DNA from: Candidatus Nealsoniibacteriota bacterium
GTDB taxonomy: Bacteria > Patescibacteriota > Minisyncoccia > Minisyncoccales > JAGMDC01
Assembly (NCBI GenBank): GCA_030643485.1
Contig: DAOWLG010000030.1
Coordinates: forward strand, 1 to 36,252
DNA length: 36,252 nucleotides
Reading direction: 5' to 3'
Shown: piece by piece, positions 23,246 through 31,062 of the stretch
How the letters are laid out: each line of letters begins with the position of its first letter
How positions within the stretch are numbered: position 1 is the first letter of the stretch
The notes under the pieces: model-generated
What the model was told of the DNA's origin: nothing
Seen by the model: the letters and a program-made list of their open reading frames with translations, nothing else
Databases searched by the model: none
Position numbers and translations under genes: made by a program

Positions 23246-23275
23246 ACCCCCACACTTATACATAAGTGTTGGGGT
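23246..23275. promoter_or_regulatory. Hairpin in the leader of the DUF5320 gene
   Basis: ACCCCCACACTTAT (23246-23259) pairs with 23262-23275 with one mismatch and a 2-base centre. It lies 14 bases before the start codon and inside the predicted transcript, so it could be an operator or an RNA switch. Confidence 0.5.
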
Positions 23276-23324
23276 TTAATCAATAACAACAGGATAATCC
23301 CCGACTAATGGACTATCTAATATG

Positions 23325-23353
23325 AGTATAAACCAATAACTATGCCGTGTCAA
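23325..23353 (-). promoter_or_regulatory. Promoter of the DUF5320 gene
   Basis: On the minus strand TTGACA (23348-23353), 17-base spacer, TATACT (23325-23330). It begins just after the slipin stop codon. Confidence 0.75.
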
Positions 23354-23358
23354 TCTTT

Positions 23359-24141
23359 TTATTCTCCTTGTTCGCTGTTCTTTTCTTTTAATATCTTTTT
23401 GCCCATTCCTTCAAATGCTCTTAAAATTTCCAGAGGCATGGCAAAGACAATGGTATTTGATTTGTCAGAGCTAATGTCATTAATGGATTGAAGAGTTCTT
23501 AAATGAAGAGCGCCGGTTGCTTCAGATAAAGTTCGCGCGGCTTTTGCCATATTATCAGCGGCAATTACTTCCCCTTCTGCCTTAATCACTATTGCTCTTT
23601 TTTCTCTTTCAGCTTCTGCCTGTTTGCCTATGGTTCTTTTCATTTCTTCCGGTAGAGTAATATCTTTTAATTCCACATTATCAACCTTGATACCCCAAGG
23701 GTCAGTAGCCTTGTCAATAACATCTCTAATGCTTCCTGAAACCTTGTCTCTCTGGGAAAGAAGCTGGTCCAAATCCACCTGGCCAACGGCATTTCTCATT
23801 GTGGTCTGGGCTAACTGAGAAATAGCATAGTAAAAATTTTCTACCTCTAAAACCGCTTTGTCTGCGTCTTTTACTTTGTAATAGATAACAGCGTTGACGC
23901 TCACTGAGATATTGTCTTTAGTTATCGCTTCCTGATTTGGCACATCTACTGCTTTAACCCGCAAATCAATTTTTTGGTAAAACTGAATTATCGGCAAAAC
24001 CAATCTCCAGCCGGGCTCCATTAAACCAGAATATTTGCCCAAAGTGAACTTAACTCCGTTTTGATACTGATTAATCTGCTTAATGGAAACCAGAATAATA
24101 AATGCGATTATTGATAAAATAAAATATGTTGTATTTATCAT
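23359..24141 (-). CDS. Slipin/stomatin-like SPFH (band 7) membrane protein
   Basis: This 260-residue protein has one N-terminal membrane helix (about 4-20, FILSIIAFIILVSI), then a band 7/SPFH domain (GVKFTLGKYSGLMEPGWRLVLP, VPNQEAITKDNISVSVNAVIYYKV, MRNAVGQVDLDQLLSQRDKV, WGIKVDNVELKDI). A helical, Ala/Glu-rich segment (KQAEAEREKRAIVIKAEGE) that drives oligomer formation follows. Slipins assemble into rings on membranes; the usual partner protease NfeD is not in this window. Length matches prokaryotic slipins. Confidence 0.94.
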   Translation of the reverse strand: MINTTYFILSIIAFIILVSIKQINQYQNGVKFTLGKYSGLMEPGWRLVLPIIQFYQKIDLRVKAVDVPNQEAITKDNISVSVNAVIYYKVKDADKAVLEVENFYYAISQLAQTTMRNAVGQVDLDQLLSQRDKVSGSIRDVIDKATDPWGIKVDNVELKDITLPEEMKRTIGKQAEAEREKRAIVIKAEGEVIAADNMAKAARTLSEATGALHLRTLQSINDISSDKSNTIVFAMPLEILRAFEGMGKKILKEKNSEQGE

Positions 24142-24258
24142 ATTTTTTATATGTTTTTAACATCAATCATTTACTTAATTCGACCTTTTATATTTTTCTA
24201 TTTTACCAAATCTTATTTATTAAATCAAGAAAATATACAAGATGAGATTTAGATTTTA

Positions 24259-24292
24259 TCTATTCTAATATTCTCAAGAACATTGGAATAGA
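24259..24292. repeat. Palindrome, third long copy of the AGAACATTGGAATAG family
   Basis: TCTATTCTAATATTCT pairs with AGAACATTGGAATAGA with two wobble-type mismatches around centre CA. The right arm equals that of the copy at 21264 for 15 bases, although this site is 3 kb away. Confidence 0.7.
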
Positions 24293-24293
24293 C

Positions 24294-24312
24294 AATTGCT
24301 TTGATGTTTTTT
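24294..24312 (+). repeat. 19-base word shared by two leaders, copy 1
   Basis: AATTGCTTTGATGTTTTTT occurs here and at 25341-25359. Each copy lies upstream of a hairpin plus T run that itself precedes a start codon. Confidence 0.7.
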
Positions 24313-24389
24313 GATTTACGGCGAAACCGTTGAAACTAATAGAAGGAATCAATAAAGGATTGACCCAGATAAATTATTCTTGAAAAGTG

Positions 24390-24417
24390 AAACCATCTAG
24401 AATAGATGGTTTTTTTT
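24390..24417 (+). terminator. Terminator with no gene upstream on its strand
   Basis: AAACCATCT (24390-24398) pairs with AGATGGTTT (24404-24412), loop AGAAT, followed by T's to 24417. The upstream genes run the other way, so it would end a short RNA or act as an attenuator for the protease gene. Confidence 0.7.
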
Positions 24418-24444
24418 GTATTTTGTCTAAATTTATTGTATCAT
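24416..24444 (+). promoter_or_regulatory. Possible leaderless promoter of the protease gene
   Basis: TTGTAT (24416-24421), 17-base spacer, TATCAT (24439-24444); the ATG is 6 bases after the -10 box. Confidence 0.4.
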
Positions 24445-24450
24445 TTAACA

Positions 24451-25224
24451 ATGAAACAGGATTCTACAATAAGGCAAAATATTCCCTGGTTTGAAACTGA
24501 TTATCAAAAGAAAAAAGACTGGCAGAAGAGAAAATCTTCTCATTATGTTTTTCATTATTTTAAAAATTCTTTGGCCGAAAAGGATATTAAAAGGATTATT
24601 GCAGTTCAAGAACGAAGTTATAAAAAGATATTGAGAATTCTAAAATTGAAAAATGAAAGAAAGATAAATTATTATTTATATCCCTCAAAAAAAACAAAAC
24701 AAATCTTAATGGGAGATGACGGGTATGGAAATGCTATCTGGTTAGAAATTAAAAAAAGAAAGGTTTGGGTTTCCAAAAAATTTGAAGTTCACTCCATTTA
24801 CAATAATAAAATTCAATGTATAGGACCCCATGAAGATACTCATTTGCTTTCTTTGCCTTGGGGAGTTTCCATATTTTTATTTTCCGAGGGTTTGGCTGAA
24901 TTTATGGATAAAAAGTGGTGCGGTAAAGATATAGATATTTGGGCGAGAAAATACTTGAAAGAAAATAAACTTTATTCTATAAAATTTTTACTGGAAAATA
25001 AAAATTGGGATAAAGTCAATAATATGATTGTCTATCCTCAGTCAGGTTCTTTTGTAAGATATTTAATAAATACTTATGGAATGGGAAAATTCAAAAAAGC
25101 GTATAAAGGAACTTCGCGTCAAAAAATACTAAAAGAGAATATTAAGATAATGGAAATAATTTATTTGAAGCCGATAGAAGAAATGGAAAAAAATTGGAAA
25201 AAGCATTTAGGGGTAGAATATTAA
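24451..25224 (+). CDS. HExxH zinc metalloprotease (gluzincin-like)
   Basis: The start at 24451 (MKQDSTIRQN) is used because an upstream GTG/ATG reading would begin inside the terminator hairpin. The 257-residue protein has PHEDTHLL (zinc motif HEDTH, 127-131) and, 14 residues later, SEGLAEFMD, whose Glu is the expected third zinc ligand. This is the pattern of peptidase MA-like gluzincins. There is no clear signal peptide, so the enzyme may be cytoplasmic. Substrate unknown. Confidence 0.8.
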   Translation: MKQDSTIRQNIPWFETDYQKKKDWQKRKSSHYVFHYFKNSLAEKDIKRIIAVQERSYKKILRILKLKNERKINYYLYPSKKTKQILMGDDGYGNAIWLEIKKRKVWVSKKFEVHSIYNNKIQCIGPHEDTHLLSLPWGVSIFLFSEGLAEFMDKKWCGKDIDIWARKYLKENKLYSIKFLLENKNWDKVNNMIVYPQSGSFVRYLINTYGMGKFKKAYKGTSRQKILKENIKIMEIIYLKPIEEMEKNWKKHLGVEY

Positions 25225-25340
25225 AATTTCCATTGACAAATTGTGGGTAATTTGAGAAAATAGAGATAGTGAAGAATAGAAGTTTCATAATTTTCAAAAA
25301 AGGAGATTTCCTTAACCCTGAAACAAGAGGGGATTTAGGT

Positions 25341-25359
25341 AATTGCTTTGATGTTTTTT
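25341..25359 (+). repeat. 19-base word shared by two leaders, copy 2
   Basis: Identical to 24294-24312. Here it is followed 8 bases later by the hairpin at 25367. Confidence 0.7.
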
Positions 25360-25366
25360 AATTGTG

Positions 25367-25395
25367 AAAATCCAATGCAGCGCATTGGATTTTTA
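25367..25395 (+). terminator. Hairpin and T run just before the isoprenoid-synthase-like gene
   Basis: AAAATCCAATGC (25367-25378) pairs perfectly with GCATTGGATTTT (25382-25393), 3-base loop, ending in a T run. It follows the protease gene by 140 bases and precedes the next ATG by 10 bases, so it may terminate upstream transcription or attenuate the following gene. Confidence 0.65.
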
Positions 25396-25404
25396 TTTAG
25401 AACA

Positions 25405-26373
25405 ATGGTAAATTTATTTAATCCAAGTCAAAAGCCAATATCAAAATTTGAAGTTGGTGATAAATCAAAAAAAGATTATACAAAGCCATTAAGTCTTAAT
25501 GATCTTTGTGTAACTTACAGAGAGAGCGTTGAAGAAAATCTAAAAGATATTGAATCTATTCTAAAAGATGTTGGCGTAGATGAGCCTGTTATTATTTCTT
25601 CTTACAAGAACATTCTTATTTCTTCGTGCAGAAATCTTATAGAGAAATGGCTATCTAAGAGAAAATATACAAGAACTTTGTTTGTTAAAGAGGCGTTTTC
25701 TGATTTTTATCCAGATAAATATACAAAGATATCCCTTTACATAGATGCTCTCATTAATATATTAGACGATTTATTAGATGAAAAAATAGGTGAAAAAGAA
25801 AAAAAATATTATATTGTTGAATTTTTGAGAGTTTTTGCTTTGTATAACCAAGAGCAACCTTCCAAAAAAATTCAAATTGCTATGGGACATTATTTTAACA
25901 AATTTATCGCCTTAGCAATAGCAGAAGGCGGTTATAAGAACATTATAAAGAAAGAGATAGATATGGAAAAAATTGTAAAATATTCAGCAAAAAGTTACGG
26001 TATTCGCAGTTTGGATATAGATGTTTTTAATCAGATTGCTCTTATTGAATACAAAAAACAAGATAAAGAAATTGAAAAGATAAAAAAAATAGGAAGAATA
26101 TTTAGAGCAGTGAACATAATTAGAAAAGATATTGAAGATATAGAATACGACACAAAAAACAATATGGAAAGCATTATTACGGTAATAGTAAATAAAAAAG
26201 AATGTGATTTTCATAAGTATGTTTTAACTTTAATAGATCATTACATTGACAAGGCAAGAAAAATAAAGTTAGAAAATTTCACTGAAAGAAAATTCGCGAC
26301 TCCCATAAATAATTTTTATAATATGATAGAGATAAATAAAAAAGAAATTAAAAAAAGGATAAAATTTTTATAG
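25405..26373 (+). CDS. Class I isoprenoid synthase-like protein
   Basis: Starting at ATG 25405 (an earlier start at 25348 would run through the hairpin), this is a 322-residue all-helical protein. It has two Asp-rich motifs: ILDDLLDE (DDxxD at 121-125) and AVNIIRKDIEDIEYD (237-248), which matches the 'N-x-x-R-D-x-x-E-D' second motif of squalene/phytoene synthases. These would bind Mg-pyrophosphate and an allylic diphosphate. The overall pattern fits the trans-isoprenyl synthase fold, but the rest is divergent, so substrate and product cannot be named. It is 7 bases before a sensor kinase gene, in the same operon. Confidence 0.65.
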   Translation: MVNLFNPSQKPISKFEVGDKSKKDYTKPLSLNDLCVTYRESVEENLKDIESILKDVGVDEPVIISSYKNILISSCRNLIEKWLSKRKYTRTLFVKEAFSDFYPDKYTKISLYIDALINILDDLLDEKIGEKEKKYYIVEFLRVFALYNQEQPSKKIQIAMGHYFNKFIALAIAEGGYKNIIKKEIDMEKIVKYSAKSYGIRSLDIDVFNQIALIEYKKQDKEIEKIKKIGRIFRAVNIIRKDIEDIEYDTKNNMESIITVIVNKKECDFHKYVLTLIDHYIDKARKIKLENFTERKFATPINNFYNMIEINKKEIKKRIKFL

Positions 26374-26380
26374 GATTATT

Positions 26381-28000
26381 ATGGTTTTTGATTTTTCTTT
26401 AATTACTAATATTGCTGTATTTTTAATTAACGCCATTGATATCTGGCTAATTTTTCTTATTTACTCGGCTAATTCTAAAAAGAAAATCAATAAAACATTT
26501 ATTATGATGGCATTTTTTATGCTTATTTGGGTTGATTTTGCCTATTTTGCGAGATTGTCCAGTCAATCCAATGTAGCTCTTTTTTGGATAAAAATAGCTT
26601 GGGCAGTTACTATTCCTCTTTTTGCCACACTTTATTTTTTTGTGATTCACTTTATCAAGGAAGAAAAGAAGCATAAAATTCTTAACAAAATTGTTTTATC
26701 TATTGGGGTATTCTCTTTTTTTATTACTCTTTTTACTGATTTAATTGTTAAAGACATAAAATCTAAGCAGGTATGGTCAAAATTGATATACGGCGATGCA
26801 ATTATGGTATTTTATGGGTTAGTGCTTTTTTTATCGTTTTTAATCTTATTTTTTTTATTAAAAAAATATTTCCATTTTTCAAAAGTTGAGAAAGTGAAAA
26901 CGCAATACTTCTTGATTGGGATTTTAATTTTTTTGTTCATGAATATGGTATTTAATATAATTTATCCTTTCTTTTTAGGTATTTCAAAATATTATCAATT
27001 AGGCGATTATTCAACTGTAGTTCCTCTTTGCTTTATCGCTTATGCAATTACGAGACACAAACTAATGGGGATAAAACCTCTTCTATCATCTATATTAGTA
27101 GCTTTGATTGCTATATTGCTAGCATTAGATATTTTCATCTTTACTCCAAATTTTTTTCTTCAACTCTTTAAGGGTTTAATTTTTGTAATATTTCTTTACT
27201 TTGGGTATTTATTGGTTAAGAGTGTTTTAGATAAAATTAAAAGGAGCGAGGAACTGGAGCGGTTGGATTTTGAATTGGCAAGGGCAAATGCTGAACTGAA
27301 AAGAATTAGCAGAAGCAAGACAGAGTTTATTTCTATGGCTTCGCATCAGTTGCGAACACCTTTAGCCGCAATCAAGGGGTATAGTTCAATGTTGGTGGAA
27401 GGCGATTATGGAAAATTTGAGAAAAAAGGAGAAAGGGTTTTGAAAAATATTTTAATCTCCACTGAACGATTGATTAAAATTATTAATGATTTATTAAATA
27501 TCTCCCGACTTGAATTAGGAAAATTGAAATTAGAAAAAAATCCCTGTGAAATAGAGGAAATTATTGAGAATGTATACAAAGAAATGAAACCAAGGTCCCA
27601 GCAAAAGAAATTGAATTTTATATGGAAGAAACCTAAAATTTCCCTGCCAAAAATTAATATAGATGAACTAAAAATAAGACAGGTCTTATATAATATAGTA
27701 GATAATGCTATAAAATATACCAACAGCGGTAATATATCTATAACGTTAAAACCAAAACAAAAAGGCAGGGTTATTATAGAAATTAGAGATACTGGCGAAG
27801 GGCTAACCATGGAAGAGCAAAGCAAAATTTTTCAGAGTTTTACCCGGGGCGCGGCTGGTTTTACTTATTGGGTTCAGGGAACCGGTTTAGGACTTCACCT
27901 TGCCAAAAAGTTTGTTGAAATGCACCACGGTAGAATATGGGTTGAGAGCCAAGGCAAGGGTAAAGGTAGCACCTTTTATATTGAGTTGCCAGTGGGGTGA
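26381..28000 (+). CDS. Multi-pass membrane sensor histidine kinase
   Basis: This 539-residue protein starts with about eight hydrophobic helices (residues 1-285), resembling the 7TM/16TM N-terminal sensor region of histidine kinases. A short coiled coil and HisKA domain follow, with the phospho-acceptor His322 in SMASHQLRTPLAA. The HATPase domain shows the N box (NIVDNAIKYT), DTGEGLT, FTRGAAG and GTGLGLHLAKKF. All kinase motifs are intact. No response regulator is adjacent. The gene is co-transcribed with the isoprenoid-synthase-like gene, and the pilus operon follows. Confidence 0.93.
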   Translation: MVFDFSLITNIAVFLINAIDIWLIFLIYSANSKKKINKTFIMMAFFMLIWVDFAYFARLSSQSNVALFWIKIAWAVTIPLFATLYFFVIHFIKEEKKHKILNKIVLSIGVFSFFITLFTDLIVKDIKSKQVWSKLIYGDAIMVFYGLVLFLSFLILFFLLKKYFHFSKVEKVKTQYFLIGILIFLFMNMVFNIIYPFFLGISKYYQLGDYSTVVPLCFIAYAITRHKLMGIKPLLSSILVALIAILLALDIFIFTPNFFLQLFKGLIFVIFLYFGYLLVKSVLDKIKRSEELERLDFELARANAELKRISRSKTEFISMASHQLRTPLAAIKGYSSMLVEGDYGKFEKKGERVLKNILISTERLIKIINDLLNISRLELGKLKLEKNPCEIEEIIENVYKEMKPRSQQKKLNFIWKKPKISLPKINIDELKIRQVLYNIVDNAIKYTNSGNISITLKPKQKGRVIIEIRDTGEGLTMEEQSKIFQSFTRGAAGFTYWVQGTGLGLHLAKKFVEMHHGRIWVESQGKGKGSTFYIELPVG

Positions 28001-28012
28001 TAAACAGGGCTA

Positions 28013-28041
28013 TTGATTTTGAAATTTTAATAGTATAAAAT
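28013..28041 (+). promoter_or_regulatory. Promoter of the pilB operon
   Basis: TTGATT (28013-28018), 17-base spacer, TAAAAT (28036-28041), predicting transcription from about 28048, exactly where a stem-loop begins. Confidence 0.55.
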
Positions 28042-28047
28042 AAAGTT

Positions 28048-28102
28048 GGTCGGGAGGATAGCACTCACTAAAGACTTAGAATTGGGGTCAACTCTCCCGG
28101 CC
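28048..28102 (+). promoter_or_regulatory. Structured 5' leader of pilB
   Basis: GGTCGGGAG (28048-28056) pairs with CTCCCGGCC (28094-28102, one G-U pair). Inside are a small GAC/GTC stem and a conserved-looking purine-rich region. The stem starts at the predicted first transcribed base, as in riboswitch aptamers. The pilB ATG is 18 bases downstream without a Shine-Dalgarno. No known riboswitch consensus fits. Confidence 0.5.
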
Positions 28103-28120
28103 ATCTTAAAAATTTTCATT

Positions 28121-29839
28121 ATGACTTTAATTAAACAATTAATACAAAAAGGGATTTTGGACAAAGAAAAAGCTTTAATTGTAGAAGATGAATCTAAATC
28201 CTCTGACAAGAAAATAGAAGAAATAATTTTGGACAAGAATTTTGTGCCAGAGGAAATTTTATTTCGTATAAAAAGCCAGAACTTAAAAATGCCTTTAAGG
28301 GAAGTTACGCCTGAGGATGTGCCTTTGAAAATTTTAGAACTAATCCCGGAAGAATCAGCAAGATATTACAAAATGATTCCATTAAATCGCACTGATAAAA
28401 TTTTAGAGGTTGGAATGGTATATCCTGAGGACTTAAAAACCAAAGAGGCGCTAAAATTTTTAGCAAGAGAAGGGAAATTTAGTTATCAGATTTCTTTAAT
28501 TACTTTAACTTCGTTCAGTAACATCTTAAAACAATATAAAACCCTGCGGCGGGAAGTTAGCAGGGCTTTAGAGGAATTAGAGACAGAACTCAAAACAGAT
28601 AAAAGAAAAACCTTAAAAGCCAGTATGGTGGAAAGGATAGCGGAAGAGGCCCCTATTACCAAGATGGTAGCAGTGATGTTAAGGTATGCAGTAGATAGAA
28701 ATGCATCAGATATTCACATTGAGCCAACTAAAGAAAAATTGAGGATAAGGTTTCGGTTAGATGGAATTCTGCATTCCAGTTTATTTTTGCCAATTAAGGT
28801 GCATTCCGCTGTGGTTGCGCGAATAAAAATTCTTTCTAATTTGAAAATTGACGAAGCCAGAATTCCGCAGGATGGCAGATTTTCCGCTAAAATTAATGAA
28901 AGAGATGTTGACTTCAGGGTTTCAACTTTCCCTACTACATTAGGAGAGAAAGTAGTGATGAGGGTTCTTGACCCTACTCATGGGCTGAAAGATTTTGAGA
29001 AATTAGGGTTAAATCAAAGAGACATTAAGATATTAAAGGCAACTATAAAAAAACCTTATGGATTGATATTATCTACCGGTCCCACTGGCTGCGGCAAAAG
29101 CACTACCTTGTACACTATTTTACAAATCTTAAATAAAGAAGAATCAAACATCATCACATTAGAAGACCCTGTAGAATATTTTTTGGAAGGCGTTAATCAG
29201 TCCCAAATCAGGCCGGAAATTGGCTATAGTTTTGCCCAAGGCCTCCGTCATATGTTAAGGCAGGACCCGGATATTATTATGGTAGGAGAAATTAGAGATG
29301 AAGAGACCGCGGCATTGGCTATTCATGCAGCGTTAACCGGCCATATTGTGTTATCTACGCTTCACACCACTAATGTTTTAGGAGTAATACCACGGTTGAT
29401 TGATTTGGGCGTAGCACCTTTTCTTATTCCTGCAAGCTTGAGATTATCTTTGGCTCAACGTTTAACAAGAAAACTTTGTGTTTTTTGTAAACAAAAGAAA
29501 AGACCAAATCTAAAAATTAAACAAATGATTGTAAAAGAAATGAGATCTTTGCCAAAGTCCTGGCAGGAGAAGATAAATTTTTCGGATTTATGGATTTGGG
29601 AGCCAAAAGGCTGCAAAAAGTGCAGGCAGGAAGGTTATGTCGGACGGCTTGCCGTTTTTGAAACTTTAGAAATGACTAATCAATTAGCAGATGTTACATT
29701 AAAGGAGCCTTCTGAAGTAAAAATAAGAGAAGAAGCGTTGCGACAAGGAATAATTACTATGAAGCAAGACGGAATCATAAAAGCGTTAAGAGGCGAGACC
29801 TCTATTGAGGAGATATTAAGAGTAGCGGAAGAGAAGTAA
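28121..29839 (+). CDS. pilB: Type IV pilus assembly ATPase PilB (GspE family)
   Basis: The start at 28121 (MTLIKQLIQKG) is chosen because upstream TTG readings run through the folded leader. The 572-residue ATPase has an N-terminal MshEN/GspE-N domain (about 1-150). The secretion ATPase core follows: ASDIHIEP, RIPQDGRF, Walker A GPTGCGKST (320-328), Asp box ITLEDPVEY, Walker B PDIIMVGEIRDEET, His box TGHIVLSTLHT. A four-Cys zinc motif (CVFC, then CKKC) is near residue 475-525. It powers pilus extension in the cytoplasm at the PilC platform. pilT and pilC follow. Confidence 0.96.
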   Translation: MTLIKQLIQKGILDKEKALIVEDESKSSDKKIEEIILDKNFVPEEILFRIKSQNLKMPLREVTPEDVPLKILELIPEESARYYKMIPLNRTDKILEVGMVYPEDLKTKEALKFLAREGKFSYQISLITLTSFSNILKQYKTLRREVSRALEELETELKTDKRKTLKASMVERIAEEAPITKMVAVMLRYAVDRNASDIHIEPTKEKLRIRFRLDGILHSSLFLPIKVHSAVVARIKILSNLKIDEARIPQDGRFSAKINERDVDFRVSTFPTTLGEKVVMRVLDPTHGLKDFEKLGLNQRDIKILKATIKKPYGLILSTGPTGCGKSTTLYTILQILNKEESNIITLEDPVEYFLEGVNQSQIRPEIGYSFAQGLRHMLRQDPDIIMVGEIRDEETAALAIHAALTGHIVLSTLHTTNVLGVIPRLIDLGVAPFLIPASLRLSLAQRLTRKLCVFCKQKKRPNLKIKQMIVKEMRSLPKSWQEKINFSDLWIWEPKGCKKCRQEGYVGRLAVFETLEMTNQLADVTLKEPSEVKIREEALRQGIITMKQDGIIKALRGETSIEEILRVAEEK

Positions 29840-29987
29840 TAAATTATCAATTATCAATTTTCAATTATCAATCAATTATCAAACTCCAATTTTCAAACGA
29901 TAATAAGATTTATTAAATTTTTTGAAAATTGAAAATTGGAATTTGATTGAAAATTGGTCATTGAAAATTGAAAATTTTAAGTCAATT
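29840..29987. repeat. Array of TTTTCAATT / AATTGAAAA words before pilT
   Basis: The left half repeats TCAATTATCAATTTTC-type words; the right half repeats the complement (TTGAAAATTG). CCAATTTTCAA (29886-29896) pairs exactly with 29929-29939. The whole forms an AT-rich hairpin. A similar array lies after pilC (32272-32408). Translation of the right half would give artificial N-terminal residues for pilT, so the later ATG is used. Confidence 0.75.
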
Positions 29988-31058
29988 ATGGTTTTATATC
30001 AAACACAACTTAAACAATTATTATCCCTAACCCTGCAACAAAATGCTTCGGATTTGCATATATCTTCAGGACATCCTCCTATTCTAAGAAAGGGTGGCAA
30101 TTTGGTTTTGGTGCCTAATAGAAATAAATTGTCAGCGAGAGATACCGAGGGCTTAGCTTTTGCTTTAATGAATGAAGAGCAGAAACAAAGATTTTTGGAA
30201 CAAAAAGAAATTGATTTTTCTTTCCATTTAGAAGACAAGGCAAGATTTCGGATTAATGTTTTTTTTCAAAAAGGAACCATTTCCTGCTCTTTGCGGCTAA
30301 TCCCTAAAAAAATCAGAACTATTGAAGAATTAAATCTTCCTTCTGATTTGCGTAAATTTATTGAACCCACGCAAGGATTTGTGCTTATCACTGGACCTTC
30401 TTCGCATGGAAAGTCCACCACTTTAGCCGCTTTAATTGATGAGATAAATCATAGCCGGGCAGAGCATATTATCACTATTGAGGACCCTATTGAATATCTT
30501 TTTGAAGAAGATAAATCTATTATTGACCAGAGAGAGATTGGCAAGGATAGTTTGAGTTTTGCCAAGGCATTACGTTCCACTTTTCGGCAAGATCCTGATA
30601 TAATAATGGTGGGAGAGATGAGGGATCCGGAAACCATTGCCACCGCGATTACCGCAGCAGAGACCGGCCATCTGGTTTTTGCCACTCTGCATACTAATTC
30701 TGCGGCGCAGACTATTCACCGCATAGTGGATAGTTTTTCCAGCGAACAGCAATCACAAATTAGGGCTCAGTTATCCGGTTCTTTATTAGGAGTGGTTTCT
30801 CAACGTTTAATTCCCGGGATTAAGGGCGGTTTATTTCCTGCGTGCGAAATAATGTTCGCTAATCCAGCAGTGTCAAATTTGATACGAGAAAATAAAGTTC
30901 ATGAACTTCCTATGGTTATTGAAACATCTAAAGAGCTCGGAATGAATTCCTTAAATCGGGCTTTGGCTGAACTGTCAAAACAAAATAAAATTTCCTTAGA
31001 AAACGCCTTGGCTTATTCTTTAGACACTAAAGGGTTAAAGGCGCTCCTTAGAAATTAA
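29988..31058 (+). CDS. pilT: Type IV pilus retraction ATPase PilT
   Basis: From ATG 29988 (MVLYQTQLKQLL), 356 residues. NASDLHISSG opens the PAS-like N-terminal domain. Walker A is GPSSHGKST (136-144), unusual because most PilT have GPTGSGKST. Asp box TIEDPIEY, Walker B PDIIMVGEMRDPET, His box TGHLVFATLHTNSA and the PilT-typical AIRxNLV-like region (LIRENKVHELPMVIE) follow. It drives pilus retraction. A longer reading from 29922 only adds repeat-derived residues. It is 4 bases before pilC. Confidence 0.95.
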   Translation: MVLYQTQLKQLLSLTLQQNASDLHISSGHPPILRKGGNLVLVPNRNKLSARDTEGLAFALMNEEQKQRFLEQKEIDFSFHLEDKARFRINVFFQKGTISCSLRLIPKKIRTIEELNLPSDLRKFIEPTQGFVLITGPSSHGKSTTLAALIDEINHSRAEHIITIEDPIEYLFEEDKSIIDQREIGKDSLSFAKALRSTFRQDPDIIMVGEMRDPETIATAITAAETGHLVFATLHTNSAAQTIHRIVDSFSSEQQSQIRAQLSGSLLGVVSQRLIPGIKGGLFPACEIMFANPAVSNLIRENKVHELPMVIETSKELGMNSLNRALAELSKQNKISLENALAYSLDTKGLKALLRN

Positions 31059-31062
31059 TCCT

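Larger units (their letters stand above)
24142..24389. other. Intergenic region between divergent genes
   Basis: This AT-rich stretch holds the upstream region of slipin (minus strand; a weak TGGTAAAAT could be its extended -10), a palindrome at 24259-24292, the 19-base word shared with 25341-25359, and a small hairpin ACGG-CGAAA-CCGT near 24317. No gene is seen. Confidence 0.5.

Noticed and set aside
25348-25404. Earlier start for the isoprenoid-synthase-like gene
   Set aside because: It would run through a perfect terminator-like hairpin and adds residues with no family pattern.
28048-28102. c-di-GMP riboswitch before pilB
   Set aside because: The GEMM core sequence and tetraloop-receptor pattern are absent; only an unspecific structured leader can be claimed.
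29922-29987. Earlier start for pilT
   Set aside because: The extra residues are translation of the AT-rich repeat array; PilT homology begins after 29988.
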